From: Sporosarcina luteola
Lineage (GTDB): Bacteria; Bacillota; Bacilli; Bacillales_A; Planococcaceae
DNA: 36,329 bases
Direction: 5' to 3'
Assembly: GCF_007991495.1 (NCBI RefSeq)
Contig: NZ_BJYL01000041.1
Span: forward strand, 1-36,329
A program made the position numbers and the translations under genes. Position 1 is the first letter of the stretch. Each line of letters begins with the position of its first letter. Below are positions 25,303 through 35,556 of the stretch, piece after piece. Under the pieces are notes generated by a model, which was not told where the DNA came from, did not search any database, and saw only the letters and a program-made list of their open reading frames with translations.

Positions 25303-25367
25303 AAAGCCGTTCTAAACGGCTTTGAGTGCAAGATGCAATTATAGCAGGATTTGTTCATTATAGCCAA
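25303..25367 (-). promoter_or_regulatory. ridA promoter and 5-prime leader hairpin
   Basis: TTGGCT (25362-25367) and TATAAT (25338-25343) on the minus strand are 18 bp apart; a second TATAAT lies at 25357-25362. A perfect 9-bp hairpin AAAGCCGTT / AACGGCTTT follows at 25303-25323, directly after the expected start of transcription, and is followed by TTTTTC. It could stabilise the mRNA end or attenuate transcription. Confidence 0.55.
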
Positions 25368-25381
25368 CGTTATTGTAGGAA

Positions 25382-25430
25382 ATAACAAAAGAAGCCTCTC
25401 AAAAGTCGAGTTGACTAATAAGAGACTTCT
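25382..25430 (-). terminator. groESL terminator
   Basis: On the minus strand AGAAGTCTCT and AGAGGCTTCT pair (one G-U) and are followed by TTTTGTTATTT. It lies beyond the repeat element that follows groEL. Confidence 0.7.
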
Positions 25431-25450
25431 TTTTAGATGGTAAAGCTTAT

Positions 25451-25568
25451 GTCTAGCTGCAGCGGCTAGCCCCTCGAGGTCATAAGCCACTCTAAGAAGA
25501 AGGCAAAGAGCGCCTTCTTGCTTAGATCGTCTTATGCTGGTCGGGGCTGAATAGCCGCTTCCGCTTTT
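25451..25568 (-). repeat. interspersed repeat, copy 2 (inverted)
   Basis: About 118 bp. The minus strand begins AAAAGCGGAAGCGG and shares ordered blocks with the element at 13028-13146, including AGCATAAGAC, GGCGCTCTTTGCC, GGCTTATGACC and GCAGCTAGAC. It lies five bases past the groEL stop and before the groESL terminator, so it is transcribed with groESL. Confidence 0.75.
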
Positions 25569-25573
25569 CGTTA

Positions 25574-27205
<1,632 letters not shown>

Positions 27206-27254
27206 TTATGAATTCCCTCCTGGTTTTGAATGTACTTATTTATAAGCGGTTCTC

Positions 27255-27539
27255 TTAACCGATGATCGCTAGAACGTCGCTTTCACGCAGGATTAAATAT
27301 TCATTGCCTTCATATTTCACTTCTGTTCCAGCATACTTTGAGAAGATGATGCGGTCGCCTTCTTTTACTTCCAAGTCAACGCGCTGGCCGTTTTCAAGAA
27401 CTCGTCCAGTACCTGCCGCAACAACTTTACCCTCTTGCGGTTTCTCTTTTGCAGAATCCGGTAATACAATACCGCTTGACGTTTTTTCTTCTGCTTCGAT
27501 TAGTTCGATTACGATACGGTCACCTAATGGTTTCAACAA
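27255..27539 (-). CDS. groS: co-chaperonin GroES
   Basis: A 94-residue lid protein of the GroEL machine. Motifs: [11 protein letters not shown] at the N-terminus, [14 protein letters not shown] for the mobile loop, and [19 protein letters not shown] at the end. I chose the TTG at 27539, nine bases after GAGGAGG. It gives exactly the usual 94 residues beginning MLKPLGD, whereas an ATG at 27560 sits inside the ribosome binding site region and would add seven unrelated residues. First gene of the CIRCE-controlled operon. Confidence 0.97.
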   Translation of the reverse strand: MLKPLGDRIVIELIEAEEKTSSGIVLPDSAKEKPQEGKVVAAGTGRVLENGQRVDLEVKEGDRIIFSKYAGTEVKYEGNEYLILRESDVLAIIG

Positions 27540-27572
27540 GTGAAACAACCTCCTCAGCATTATCTCTTCTTT

Positions 27573-27638
27573 TTAGCACTCAGCAACCTCGAGTGCTAAT
27601 ACATTTATTATCATAATAAAGTTGCCCAAAAATTGCAA
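27573..27638 (-). promoter_or_regulatory. CIRCE operator and groESL promoter
   Basis: TTAGCACTC-N9-GAGTGCTAA at 27573-27599 is a perfect CIRCE element, the target of repressor HrcA. Upstream on the minus strand, TTGCAA (27633-27638) and TATGAT (27610-27615) are 17 bp apart. HrcA bound at CIRCE should block transcription start and be released under heat stress. hrcA is not in the window. Confidence 0.97.
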
Positions 27639-27719
27639 GCAAAATACTTAGACTCTTTTCTCTTTGCTAAACTTCTTTTAAACCGCTAAAATGGACATCA
27701 GTAGAAGGGGCGTTGGACT

Positions 27720-28457
27720 ATGAAAAATTGGAAAATCTACATATGGATCGTCACGATTTATATTGTGATGCAACTTGCAAGTGTACCTGTTGCCGAAGGG
27801 TTGATTAATTATTTCCACAATACTGCTGGCATGGAGATGGCGGAAGCGAAATTTAATGGCTTCGCATGGGGGCTTTTCATCGTAAATGTCCTTGCAGCAC
27901 CACTAATCATTTACATGACGACACGGAATAAGAAATTCTGGAACATCTTCAAGACAGGAAAAAAAGCTTCTATTGGAAAGACAATTCTTTGGGGATTCCT
28001 TGGGTTGTTCATGGCGATGGCGGGGCAAATGCTCGCTGCCATTATTGAAATGGCGCTTGGTGTCATGCCCGGATCCGAAAATACCGCACTCTTAGGCGAG
28101 GTTGCGAGAATGTCGCCGATTGTGATTTTTTCAATCGTCATTTTCGCCCCGTTATTTGAGGAAATCATATTTAGAAGGGTACTATTCGGAGGCATTTATA
28201 CGAAAACGAATTTCTGGGTTGCCGCACTAATAAGCGCATTCCTTTTCTCGGTCGTCCACGGCGAGTTGAATCATACGATTCTCTATATGGCGCCAGGCCT
28301 CGTATTCGCTTTCCTTTATTACCATACGAAAAGCATTTTTGCGCCAATGATTTCGCATTTCTTAATGAACAGCTTCGCCGTAATTGTTCAGCTGAATCTA
28401 GACAAATTCGAGCAACTGGATAGTATCAAGCAAGCATTCATTTTCTTTCTCCAATAA
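27720..28457 (+). CDS. ydiL: CPBP family intramembrane metalloprotease
   Basis: A 245-residue membrane protein with about seven or eight hydrophobic segments. The CPBP (CAAX protease/bacteriocin-processing) motifs are in order: FEEIIFRR with Glu147-Glu148 and Arg152-Arg153, SVVHGELNH with His180, and ISHFLMNS with His213 and Asn217. These residues form the active site in the membrane. The position next to groESL matches ydiL of B. subtilis, though here it is transcribed divergently from groES. Substrate is unknown; relatives process proteins or give immunity to bacteriocins. RBS is AGAAGGGG. Confidence 0.92.
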   Translation: MKNWKIYIWIVTIYIVMQLASVPVAEGLINYFHNTAGMEMAEAKFNGFAWGLFIVNVLAAPLIIYMTTRNKKFWNIFKTGKKASIGKTILWGFLGLFMAMAGQMLAAIIEMALGVMPGSENTALLGEVARMSPIVIFSIVIFAPLFEEIIFRRVLFGGIYTKTNFWVAALISAFLFSVVHGELNHTILYMAPGLVFAFLYYHTKSIFAPMISHFLMNSFAVIVQLNLDKFEQLDSIKQAFIFFLQ

Positions 28458-28490
28458 AAAACGGCTTCCCGCGTAGGGAAGTCGTTTTCT
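28456..28490. terminator. terminator between ydiL and the Yip1 gene
   Basis: AAAACGGCTTCCC and GGGAAGTCGTTTT form a 13-bp stem (one G-U) with a 5-nt loop. T- and A-runs on both sides allow use by both convergent genes. Confidence 0.85.
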
Positions 28491-28492
28491 TT

Positions 28493-29125
28493 TTATCCAA
28501 CCGTCGTAACTAATGAAAATAGAAGAAAGGCCATAATAATAGAAATAATGATTGAGGCGACAAAGACAAATGCCGTAAGAATTGCCAGTACCCCGAGACC
28601 CCGCCATGCCGAGAAATTATGGACAAGCCCAATCCCCTTGCATGAAATTACCGTTCCGTAAATTCCCACGCCTATTGTGACTAAGTTCATAAAAAAATAA
28701 ACGCCAAGCGGCAAATTCGTTATGCCTAGGTTTTCTGTCGGCACTTCGAATAAACGGGATCCATATATGCCAAGAATAAGAAAGTTCATCGGCGCAATCC
28801 AGATACTTAGAATTGTGGCAGTTGGTGTGACATGGATCATTTCAGAAAACGCACCTGTCCCCCCAAGCCATTTCCCAATCCATGTATACAGCGCGGTCAT
28901 AATCACCCAGCCAAGCAATGAACCAGTAAATATAAGCAAGATTGAAAGTAAAATGCTTAAAAACACCGGCATTCCGCTAAACCAACCCGTTGCTGCAAAA
29001 GCTATTGAGCCAGAACTAACTGATCCCAGCAGAAAAATAACTACCCCATAGCCAACCGACTTCTTCTCAAGCATATACGCCAATGTCTTCGTCGGCTGAC
29101 TCCATATGGATAACAATGGATTCAT
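28493..29125 (-). CDS. Yip1 family membrane protein
   Basis: A 210-residue membrane protein with about five hydrophobic segments, of the Yip1/YIPF type found in many Bacilli. The N-terminus NPLLSIWSQPTKTLAYMLEK is typical of these proteins, where a short amphipathic stretch precedes the first membrane segment. The molecular role in bacteria is not known to me. I set the start at the ATG at 29125, four bases after GGAGGGGGAG; a longer frame from 29218 would run through that site and the promoter region. In B. subtilis this spot holds the unrelated small gene ydiK. Confidence 0.8.
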   Translation of the reverse strand: MNPLLSIWSQPTKTLAYMLEKKSVGYGVVIFLLGSVSSGSIAFAATGWFSGMPVFLSILLSILLIFTGSLLGWVIMTALYTWIGKWLGGTGAFSEMIHVTPTATILSIWIAPMNFLILGIYGSRLFEVPTENLGITNLPLGVYFFMNLVTIGVGIYGTVISCKGIGLVHNFSAWRGLGVLAILTAFVFVASIIISIIMAFLLFSLVTTVG

Positions 29126-29221
29126 AATACTCCCCCTCCCACTCCTATTTATATGATGGAGCAAAAGACGTTCAACACCCCATCTACCTATCATACTGGA
29201 ACTTGTTTGGGATTTCATTAC

Positions 29222-29264
29222 AAAAAAAGCCCTTTTGCCGGACTACTGATCCGAAAAAGGGCTT
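29222..29264 (-). terminator. terminator of the tatA-tatC transcript
   Basis: AAGCCCTTTTTCGGA pairs with TCCGGCAAAAGGGCTT on the minus strand, followed by TTTTTTT. It lies just past the tatC stop. Confidence 0.9.
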
Positions 29265-29270
29265 GCCATT

Positions 29271-30065
29271 TTACTTTTCCAAATTCCCCATCACTTCATC
29301 AATTTGCCGTTGCTGCTCCGCCTTTATCTCCTCACGCTTCCGCTTCTCCTCTGCCTTGAGGAACTTCCGATACCCGAAGCGGCAGATGACGATGCTGATT
29401 TCATAAAGAATGAACAAAGGTACGGTCACTAATAAATGAGACATAATATCAGGCGGTGTGATGAACGCTGCGATGACGAACAGTACAAAATACGAGTATT
29501 TCCTGATCTTAACCAGCTTCTTAGGATCCAGTATGCCTAGCCTTGATAAGAACAACAGGACAATCGGCAGTTGGAAGACGATTCCGAACGGTATCAAGAT
29601 CTGGAAAAGGAAAGTGAAATATTGATTGATGCCAATCGTTTGCGTAATTCCTAACTCTCCCGATAAGTTCAGCATGAAATTCATGACGAACGGCACGAGG
29701 ACAAAATAGGAGAATCCGATTCCGATGAGAAATAGGATAAACGCAAACGGGATATAGCTTAATGTCACTTTCCGCTCCGTTTCATGAAGCCCTGGCGATA
29801 CGAACGACCAGAACTGGTACATGATAATAGGAGAAATGATAACAACTGCGAGGAAGATGATGACCTTCAAGTAAATGACGATTGGATCGACAACATTGAA
29901 TGCGTGGAACTCATCATATCCACCCTCATTCAATAAAAACTCAATGACTGGTTTAGCGGCAAAAAAGCTACCAATTACCCCAATAACAAAGAAAACGACG
30001 ATTACTATCAGCCGTTTTCTAATTTCTTCTATATGCTCAATGACAGTTAAGTTTTTTTCGTTCAT
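29271..30065 (-). CDS. tatC: Sec-independent translocase TatC
   Basis: A 264-residue protein with six membrane segments. It is the receptor subunit of the twin-arginine export system that moves folded proteins. The N-terminal EHIEEIRKRLI motif, the FVSPGLHETERK loop with the conserved Glu, and FLLFQILIPFGIVFQLP-like hydrophobic stretches are typical; the C-terminus is long and charged. It follows tatA by 17 bp, the minimal TatA-TatC layout of Gram-positive bacteria (B. subtilis tatAyCy). RBS AGGATGTCTG is weak, with translation perhaps coupled to tatA. Confidence 0.96.
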   Translation of the reverse strand: MNEKNLTVIEHIEEIRKRLIVIVVFFVIGVIGSFFAAKPVIEFLLNEGGYDEFHAFNVVDPIVIYLKVIIFLAVVIISPIIMYQFWSFVSPGLHETERKVTLSYIPFAFILFLIGIGFSYFVLVPFVMNFMLNLSGELGITQTIGINQYFTFLFQILIPFGIVFQLPIVLLFLSRLGILDPKKLVKIRKYSYFVLFVIAAFITPPDIMSHLLVTVPLFILYEISIVICRFGYRKFLKAEEKRKREEIKAEQQRQIDEVMGNLEK

Positions 30066-30082
30066 AGGACAGACATCCTTAC

Positions 30083-30277
30083 TTATTGCACATCGTTTTT
30101 CTTATCTTCAACTTTCTTCACTGTATCCTCATCATCTGAAGCAAGTCCTTTTGTTGCTGATTTAAACTCACGTAATGAAGAGCCGAATGCTTTTCCGATT
30201 TCTGGCAACTTCTTCGGTCCAAAAATGAGCAAAGCAATAATTGCGATGATAATTAAACTAGTTACACCTGGAGCCAT
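30083..30277 (-). CDS. tatA: Sec-independent translocase TatA
   Basis: A 64-residue protein with one N-terminal membrane helix (about 5-20), the [14 protein letters not shown] hinge, an amphipathic helix and a charged tail, as in bifunctional TatA proteins. It forms the pore of the Tat export system with TatC. I chose the ATG at 30277, six bases after GGAGGTG; the longer frame from 30295 includes that site. It lies 68 bp after rex, perhaps on the same transcript. Confidence 0.95.
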   Translation of the reverse strand: MAPGVTSLIIIAIIALLIFGPKKLPEIGKAFGSSLREFKSATKGLASDDEDTVKKVEDKKNDVQ

Positions 30278-30345
30278 TTCGGACACCTCCTTCATATGTA
30301 GTCTATTTTACATGAAAACAGCTTGTATTACTATTGACAAGCCGA

Positions 30346-30996
30346 TTATAATTGTGAATCTTTTACGTCATTTTTTATGAAATAAATTAGTGACTGCAAC
30401 TCCACCGATAAATCGATCGTATGGATGCGCATCCAGTCTGGTGCTGTCAATCGGACAGGCGTGAAATTCAAAATCCCTTTTACGTCAATTTCAACGAGTC
30501 GATCCGTAATATCCTGCGCAGCCCTAGAAGGAACGGTGAGGATGACGAGGTTAATATTCATTTCCTTAATCTTTTCTTCCATCATATCGGGATGGAAAAC
30601 AGGAATATTGCTGACGATTTTGCCTTCCTTCGGCGCTTTCGGATCAAATGCGACGACAATACGTGTATTATGGTTTTTCTGGAAGTTGTATTTTAAAAAT
30701 GCACTCCCCAAGCTGCCAACGCCTATTAACGCGACGTCTGTCTCTTCATCCTGATCCAATGTTTGGCGGAAGAATTGCAGGAGATCGTTTACATCATAGC
30801 CATACCCTTTACGCCCTAACGCCCCGAAATGGGAGAAATCCCTACGGATCGTGGCCGCATCGATTTTCATCGCCTCGCTTAATTCACTGGAAGAGATTCG
30901 CTTTTTGCCTGCGTTCGCGAAGTTCTGCAGGAATCTATAATACAATGGAAGGCGTTTAGAAGTCGCCTGTGGAATTCTCTGTGTCTCTCCAGCCAT
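30346..30996 (-). CDS. rex: redox-sensing transcriptional repressor Rex
   Basis: A 216-residue dimeric repressor that senses the NADH/NAD+ ratio. The N-terminal winged helix has [31 protein letters not shown] and the wing [13 protein letters not shown]. The Rossmann domain has [13 protein letters not shown] with GxGxxG, and the C-terminal helix for domain swapping is [12 protein letters not shown]. The ATG at 30996 follows CAGGAGG; it gives the usual length, whereas a frame reaching 31068 spans the promoter. In B. subtilis rex (ydiH) also lies between ydiF and the tat genes. Expected targets are fermentation and respiration genes, none of which is proven here. Confidence 0.96.
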   Translation of the reverse strand: MAGETQRIPQATSKRLPLYYRFLQNFANAGKKRISSSELSEAMKIDAATIRRDFSHFGALGRKGYGYDVNDLLQFFRQTLDQDEETDVALIGVGSLGSAFLKYNFQKNHNTRIVVAFDPKAPKEGKIVSNIPVFHPDMMEEKIKEMNINLVILTVPSRAAQDITDRLVEIDVKGILNFTPVRLTAPDWMRIHTIDLSVELQSLIYFIKNDVKDSQL

Positions 30997-31012
30997 TTTC
31001 AACCTCCTGTAC

Positions 31013-31059
31013 GTACGATCAGCCGATTCTATCGTACAGCAGATGCCCTTTGATGTAAA
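31013..31059 (-). promoter_or_regulatory. rex promoter with overlapping inverted repeat
   Basis: On the minus strand TTTACA (31054-31059) and TACGAT (31031-31036) are 17 bp apart. GTACGAT (31013-31019) and ATCGTAC (31031-31037) form an inverted repeat with an 11-bp spacer that covers the -10 and the start of transcription. It does not match the Rex site TTGTGAA-N4-TTCACAA, so another regulator, or an mRNA hairpin, is possible. Confidence 0.55.
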
Positions 31060-31121
31060 GCCGACCATTGCACCCGCATGCCCATTCGATTACACTTAAA
31101 GTATGAATTGAGGTGTGCAGA

Positions 31122-33053
31122 ATGATTGTTTTACAAGTGAATGGTCTAACTAAATCCTTTTCTGGAACTGACATATTGGAAAACGTACGTCTCGAAGTGC
31201 AGCACCGTGACAGAGTTGCACTCGTCGGACGCAATGGCGCCGGCAAATCCACCTTGCTTAAAATCATCGCAGGGGAAATGACTGCGGATTCCGGCGATCT
31301 AGTCATGCCAAAAGACGTACAGATCGGCTATCTCGAACAACATGCAGGCATTGATTCATCCTTGACGATTTGGGATGAAATGCTGACCGTTTTCGAGCCT
31401 TTGCAAGTGATGGAAAGGCGTCTGAGAAAACTGGAAGCGCAAATGGCCGATCCTTCTGTATACGAACATGCCCTGGAGTATGATCGGGTCATGAAGGAAT
31501 ATGATGCCCTGCAAGTTGAATTTAAAGATTCCGGCGGCTATCAGTTCGAATCCGACATGCGCTCCGTCCTGCACGGCATGCGCTTTTATCCGGAAGACTA
31601 TGAGAAGCATGTTAACCTGCTTTCGGGCGGGCAAAAAACACGTTTGGCACTTGCGAAGATGCTGCTCAGCAAACCGGATCTGCTCATATTGGACGAGCCG
31701 ACAAACCATTTAGATATTGAAACACTCGGCTGGCTTGAGAAATATCTTGTCTCTTATGAAGGAGCGATTCTTATCGTTTCCCATGACCGTTACTTCCTCG
31801 ATCAGATTGTGACGATCACTTATGAAGTGTCGAGACGCAAAGTGACGAAGTACAGCGGAAACTATAGCGCGTATTTGGATGAAAAAGCGAAAAACTATGA
31901 GCGGGATAAGAAGTTATATGAACGCGAAACGAGCGAAAAGGCGAAGCTCGAGGATTTCATCCAACGGAATATCGCCCGCGCTTCGACATCCAAAATGGCG
32001 AAAAGCCGCAGGAAGCAGCTCGAACGGACAGAATGGATGGATGCACCGGATGGGGATGAAAGATCCGCAAGCTTTTCATTCACAATCGACCGGCCAAGCG
32101 GAAATGACGTCCTTACGCTGGAGGATGTCGCGGTCGGCTACCAAAATAAAATCGTTTCTAAAGACATCAATATGCATGCGTATAAAGGCGATCGGATCGC
32201 CATTCTCGGACCGAACGGAATTGGCAAATCGACTTTGCTAAAGACAATCGTAAAAATGCAGGAACCGATTGCCGGGACGATCCGCTACGGTACAAATGTC
32301 CAGTTCGGATATTACGATCAAAACCAGGCAACGATCATCGGGACGGGAACAGTCCTACAAGAACTTTGGGATGAGTGGCCGATGATGAATGAAAAGGACG
32401 TACGAACCGTTTTGGGACGCTTCCTCTTTACTGGGGATGATGTCGAAAAGCCTGTGACGTCGTTATCGGGTGGTGAGAAGGCCCGCCTTTCATTGGCAAA
32501 ACTCATGCTTCAAAAGTCGAACACGCTCATTCTCGATGAGCCGACGAACCATCTCGACCTGGATAGCAAGGAAGTGTTGGAAAACGCATTAGACGATTTT
32601 CCGGGAACCATCCTTTTCGTTTCCCATGACCGCTACTTCATCAACCGCATTGCGACAAAAGTGATCGATGTCGCTTCAATCGGTGTAACCGAATACCTTG
32701 GCGACTATGATTATTTCATCGAGAAGAAGACAGAGCTTGCGGAATTGCAAGCTGAGCAGACTTCATCGGCGGGAACAGTCCAACCGAAAACCAAGCGGAA
32801 CGAGGACGACAAAGAATTCAAAAGGCAAGAGCGTCGATTAACAAGGGCAATTACGGAAATCGAAACATCCCTCGCTAAAATGGACAAGGACATCGAAGCG
32901 TTGCAGGAAGAGCTGTTGCGTCCTGAATTCGCGGAAAATCATGTAAAATTGATGGACCTTCAAGAACAGATTGATGCACTGCAAATGAAACATGATAGCG
33001 AGTCGGAAGAGTGGTTAGTTTTGCAGGAAGAGCTAGAAAATTTAAAGTCTTAA
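31122..33053 (+). CDS. ydiF: ABC-F family ATPase (YdiF type)
   Basis: A 643-residue soluble protein with two ABC domains. Domain 1 has GRNGAGKST, LSGGQKTR and LILDEPTNHLD; domain 2 has GPNGIGKST, LSGGEKAR and LILDEPTNHLD. A charged linker with basic residues (ERDKKLYERETSEKAK) joins them, and the C-terminus is a coiled coil of about 90 residues. There are no membrane segments, so it acts on the ribosome: ABC-F proteins adjust translation at the E-site or protect from antibiotics. I chose the ATG at 31122, six bases after GAGGTG. Position beside rex matches B. subtilis ydiF. Confidence 0.95.
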   Translation: MIVLQVNGLTKSFSGTDILENVRLEVQHRDRVALVGRNGAGKSTLLKIIAGEMTADSGDLVMPKDVQIGYLEQHAGIDSSLTIWDEMLTVFEPLQVMERRLRKLEAQMADPSVYEHALEYDRVMKEYDALQVEFKDSGGYQFESDMRSVLHGMRFYPEDYEKHVNLLSGGQKTRLALAKMLLSKPDLLILDEPTNHLDIETLGWLEKYLVSYEGAILIVSHDRYFLDQIVTITYEVSRRKVTKYSGNYSAYLDEKAKNYERDKKLYERETSEKAKLEDFIQRNIARASTSKMAKSRRKQLERTEWMDAPDGDERSASFSFTIDRPSGNDVLTLEDVAVGYQNKIVSKDINMHAYKGDRIAILGPNGIGKSTLLKTIVKMQEPIAGTIRYGTNVQFGYYDQNQATIIGTGTVLQELWDEWPMMNEKDVRTVLGRFLFTGDDVEKPVTSLSGGEKARLSLAKLMLQKSNTLILDEPTNHLDLDSKEVLENALDDFPGTILFVSHDRYFINRIATKVIDVASIGVTEYLGDYDYFIEKKTELAELQAEQTSSAGTVQPKTKRNEDDKEFKRQERRLTRAITEIETSLAKMDKDIEALQEELLRPEFAENHVKLMDLQEQIDALQMKHDSESEEWLVLQEELENLKS

Positions 33054-33063
33054 ACATGAAATT

Positions 33064-33102
33064 GCTGTCGAATGGCTAGAATGCCTATTCGACAGCTTTT
33101 TT
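33064..33102 (+). terminator. terminator of the ABC-F gene
   Basis: GCTGTCGAAT / ATTCGACAGC form a 10-bp stem with a 13-nt loop, then TTTTTTAG. Confidence 0.95.
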
Positions 33103-33114
33103 AGTTTTCGACAA

Positions 33115-33297
33115 TTATCCAATCTCATTTTCCACAATCTTATCAACAACGCCAAAGTTGATTTAAAGGGATATGAACATAGTTATCCACGTTATCCACA
33201 ATAACATCTTTCTTTACACACATAGTTATCCAAATGATGGAGAGATAATGCACATGAATCTTTTAATTATCCACAAATTATTAACAAATGTGCATAA
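33115..33297. other. DnaA-box cluster
   Basis: Within 183 bp there are three perfect TTATNCACA boxes (33192-33200 and 33267-33275 on plus, 33289-33297 on minus). Six further boxes have one mismatch (33128, 33140, 33183, 33226, 33246, 33278) and one has two (33115). Two boxes at 33183-33200 abut. There is no dnaA or dnaN nearby, so this is not the main origin. From memory a DnaA-box cluster in B. subtilis lies at this same gcp(tsaD)-ydiF junction and binds DnaA to restrain initiation. Confidence 0.85.
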
Positions 33298-33381
33298 GTA
33301 CGAACGTTCCCTCTTGACAAGACAAACAATTTATTGCTCAAATAAAAACGGAAATCGTCAAAACTCGACGATTTCCATCAC

Positions 33382-34404
33382 TTATTCAATCCACGATACG
33401 AGCTGCATACCCGGCCTGCCGTTCATTTCCATATTGCCACGTTTTCCATCGATAAACATCGCTGTACCTGCAGCACCAATCATCGCTGCATTATCCGTAC
33501 AAAGGGAAATCGGAGGGACATAAAACGGAATCCCCTCTTTTTCGAATACGACATCTAAGGAAGCACGCAAGCCTTTATTCGCTGCAACGCCACCCGCCGC
33601 AATCACTTGCTTCACATTGAATTCCTTCGCTGCTCTCAACGTCTTGGCGGTTAAAACTTCTATAACGCTTTGCTGAAAGCCTGCGGCTACATGTGCTGGC
33701 ACAATCGAGCCGTCCTTTTGTTCAAGATTATGTTTGTAATTAATGACCGCTGATTTAAGCCCGCTGAAGCTGAAGTCATAAGAATCCGCCTCCAGCCAAG
33801 CTCGAGGAAACTCAATCGCCTCATCGCTCTCAAGCGCAAGCTTATCAATCGCCGGGCCTCCAGGATACGGCAAGCCAAGGACGCGAGCCACCTTATCATA
33901 CGCCTCCCCTGCCGCATCATCACGCGTTTCCCCGATTAGTTTAAAGGATCCGTGCTTCTCCATCATGACAAGCTCTGTATGGCCTCCAGACACGATAAGC
34001 GCTAACAAAGGGAACTCCATCGGCTGCATCAATTGATTCGCATAAATATGTCCCGCAATATGATGGACGCCGATAATTGGAAGTCCGTTCGCAAAGGCAA
34101 ACGCCTTCGCTGCATTAATGCCGATCAGAAGCGCGCCAACGAGCCCCGGTCCTTCTGTCACAGCGACTGCATCTAAATCTTCCGGTTCAAGCTTTGCTGC
34201 AGCCAACGCCTCTTCAATGACAAGTGTAATCTGCTCAACATGATGACGCGACGCAATTTCAGGCACGACACCCCCGAACCGCTGCTGACTTTGGATCTGA
34301 GACGCAACAACGTTTGAGATGATTTCATGACCATTCTTAATAACAGAAGCCGCCGTTTCATCACAGCTCGTTTCAATCCCTAATATATAAATGTCTTTAT
34401 CCAT
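33382..34404 (-). CDS. tsaD: tRNA N6-threonylcarbamoyladenosine transferase TsaD
   Basis: A 340-residue ASKHA-fold enzyme that, with TsaB and TsaE, transfers the threonylcarbamoyl group to A37 of tRNAs reading ANN codons. Signatures are [13 protein letters not shown] at the N-terminus, the metal ligands His115 and His119 in HHIAGH, SGGHTEL, and [12 protein letters not shown] near the end. I chose the ATG at 34404, whose first base is shared with the rimI stop (TAATG), so translation is coupled. A GTG at 34419 lies inside rimI. Likely essential. Confidence 0.97.
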   Translation of the reverse strand: MDKDIYILGIETSCDETAASVIKNGHEIISNVVASQIQSQQRFGGVVPEIASRHHVEQITLVIEEALAAAKLEPEDLDAVAVTEGPGLVGALLIGINAAKAFAFANGLPIIGVHHIAGHIYANQLMQPMEFPLLALIVSGGHTELVMMEKHGSFKLIGETRDDAAGEAYDKVARVLGLPYPGGPAIDKLALESDEAIEFPRAWLEADSYDFSFSGLKSAVINYKHNLEQKDGSIVPAHVAAGFQQSVIEVLTAKTLRAAKEFNVKQVIAAGGVAANKGLRASLDVVFEKEGIPFYVPPISLCTDNAAMIGAAGTAMFIDGKRGNMEMNGRPGMQLVSWIE

Positions 34405-34853
34405 TAAAATTCCACCCACATGACGAGCGCATCTTCATGGTCGTCCGTATAATAGTTTTTTCGAATGCCGCCATCCTGAAAGCCGAGTTTCCGATACAAA
34501 TTCTGCGCCGTATAGTTCGTCACCCGTACTTCAAGCGTCATCAGGCGCACATCATTTGCCTTACACAGCTCAATCGCCTTGCGCATCAAGGCCTCACCGA
34601 TTCCATGACCCCGCATAAATTTACGCACCGCCACATTCGTAATATGGCACTCATCCAGCACGACCCACATCCCGCAATGCCCGATGACCTCGTCGTCCAT
34701 AACTGCAACAACATAATGAGCATAATCATTCCCCGTCATCTCATGCTCGAAAACCTCATGCGTCCAAGGCGTCGCGAATGCCTCCTGCTCAATTTCGACG
34801 ACAGCAGGAATATCATCCATCGTCATTTTTCTATACTCAATTCTTTGATCCAC
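34404..34853 (-). CDS. rimI: ribosomal protein S18-alanine N-acetyltransferase RimI
   Basis: A 149-residue GNAT enzyme that acetylates the N-terminal alanine of ribosomal protein S18. The acetyl-CoA loop is RGHGIG (81-86) after NVAVRKF; the late motif is [13 protein letters not shown]. It begins with GTG behind GGAAGGAAAAGGGCA, overlaps tsaB by 17 bases and meets tsaD at TAATG. The tsaB-rimI-tsaD order is common in Bacilli. Confidence 0.95.
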   Translation of the reverse strand: MDQRIEYRKMTMDDIPAVVEIEQEAFATPWTHEVFEHEMTGNDYAHYVVAVMDDEVIGHCGMWVVLDECHITNVAVRKFMRGHGIGEALMRKAIELCKANDVRLMTLEVRVTNYTAQNLYRKLGFQDGGIRKNYYTDDHEDALVMWVEF

Positions 34854-35556
34854 TGCCCTTTTCCTTCCGTTGCTGCATTAACCAATTCGCCTCCGCCTCC
34901 GCAATCCGGCGGTATTCCGGGGTAAATGCATGTGTATTCTCTTCATGTTCCGATTGCTGCGCGATGAAAATCAGCGAAGATGCCCGTGGAAGCTGCATCG
35001 GAAACGGTGCAATGACCGCATTCCCATTCAACTTATCCATTATGAGCGCCTCATGCATGCCGACGTCCTTGCCGACAAACAAAATGGAACGCCCCAATGG
35101 AACTAATGAATCCAACAACTCCTCAATCCCTAAGTGCCGATCTTCGTGAATCGCAACAAGGTTGCCATCTACGTATTCATAAACACCCGCATATACATGA
35201 TTCCGTCGGGCGTCCACTAACGGACAAATAAGCCCGCTAAAATGAAGCGCATTCGCTGCTAACACCTTCAAGCTTGAAACACCGACAAGCGGCTTCTTCA
35301 ACGTCCAAGCCAACGTCTTCGCAATCGTCACACCGATTCGAACGCCCGTATATGAACCCGGCCCTTCCGAAACCGCGATTGCATCGATATCTTTCGGTTT
35401 AAGCTGTACCGTCTCAAATAATTCCTCTATGACCGGCATCGCCCGTAAAGAGTGATTGACCGCCATGGACGAATTCACCTCTGCCAAAATCGCCCCATCT
35501 TTTACAATGGCGACAGACAAGGGCGTATTCGCCGTATCGATCCCTAACCATATCAT
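34837..35556 (-). CDS. tsaB: tRNA threonylcarbamoyladenosine biosynthesis protein TsaB
   Basis: A 239-residue ASKHA-fold partner that binds TsaD and activates the t6A transfer. The N-terminus LGIDTANTPLSVAIV and SEGPGSYTGVRIGVTIAK are diagnostic; it lacks the two metal His of TsaD, as expected of an inactive paralogue. It overlaps tsaE by four bases (ATGA). Confidence 0.95.
   Translation of the reverse strand: MIWLGIDTANTPLSVAIVKDGAILAEVNSSMAVNHSLRAMPVIEELFETVQLKPKDIDAIAVSEGPGSYTGVRIGVTIAKTLAWTLKKPLVGVSSLKVLAANALHFSGLICPLVDARRNHVYAGVYEYVDGNLVAIHEDRHLGIEELLDSLVPLGRSILFVGKDVGMHEALIMDKLNGNAVIAPFPMQLPRASSLIFIAQQSEHEENTHAFTPEYRRIAEAEANWLMQQRKEKGSGSKN

Noticed and set aside
30997..31068. Extended start of rex
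   Set aside because: The extra codons cross the -10 and -35 of the rex promoter and lack family similarity; the ATG at 30996 has a strong ribosome binding site.
33115..33297. Chromosomal origin oriC
   Set aside because: Many DnaA boxes, but no dnaA, dnaN, rnpA or similar genes adjoin it, and the neighbours match a known non-origin locus.
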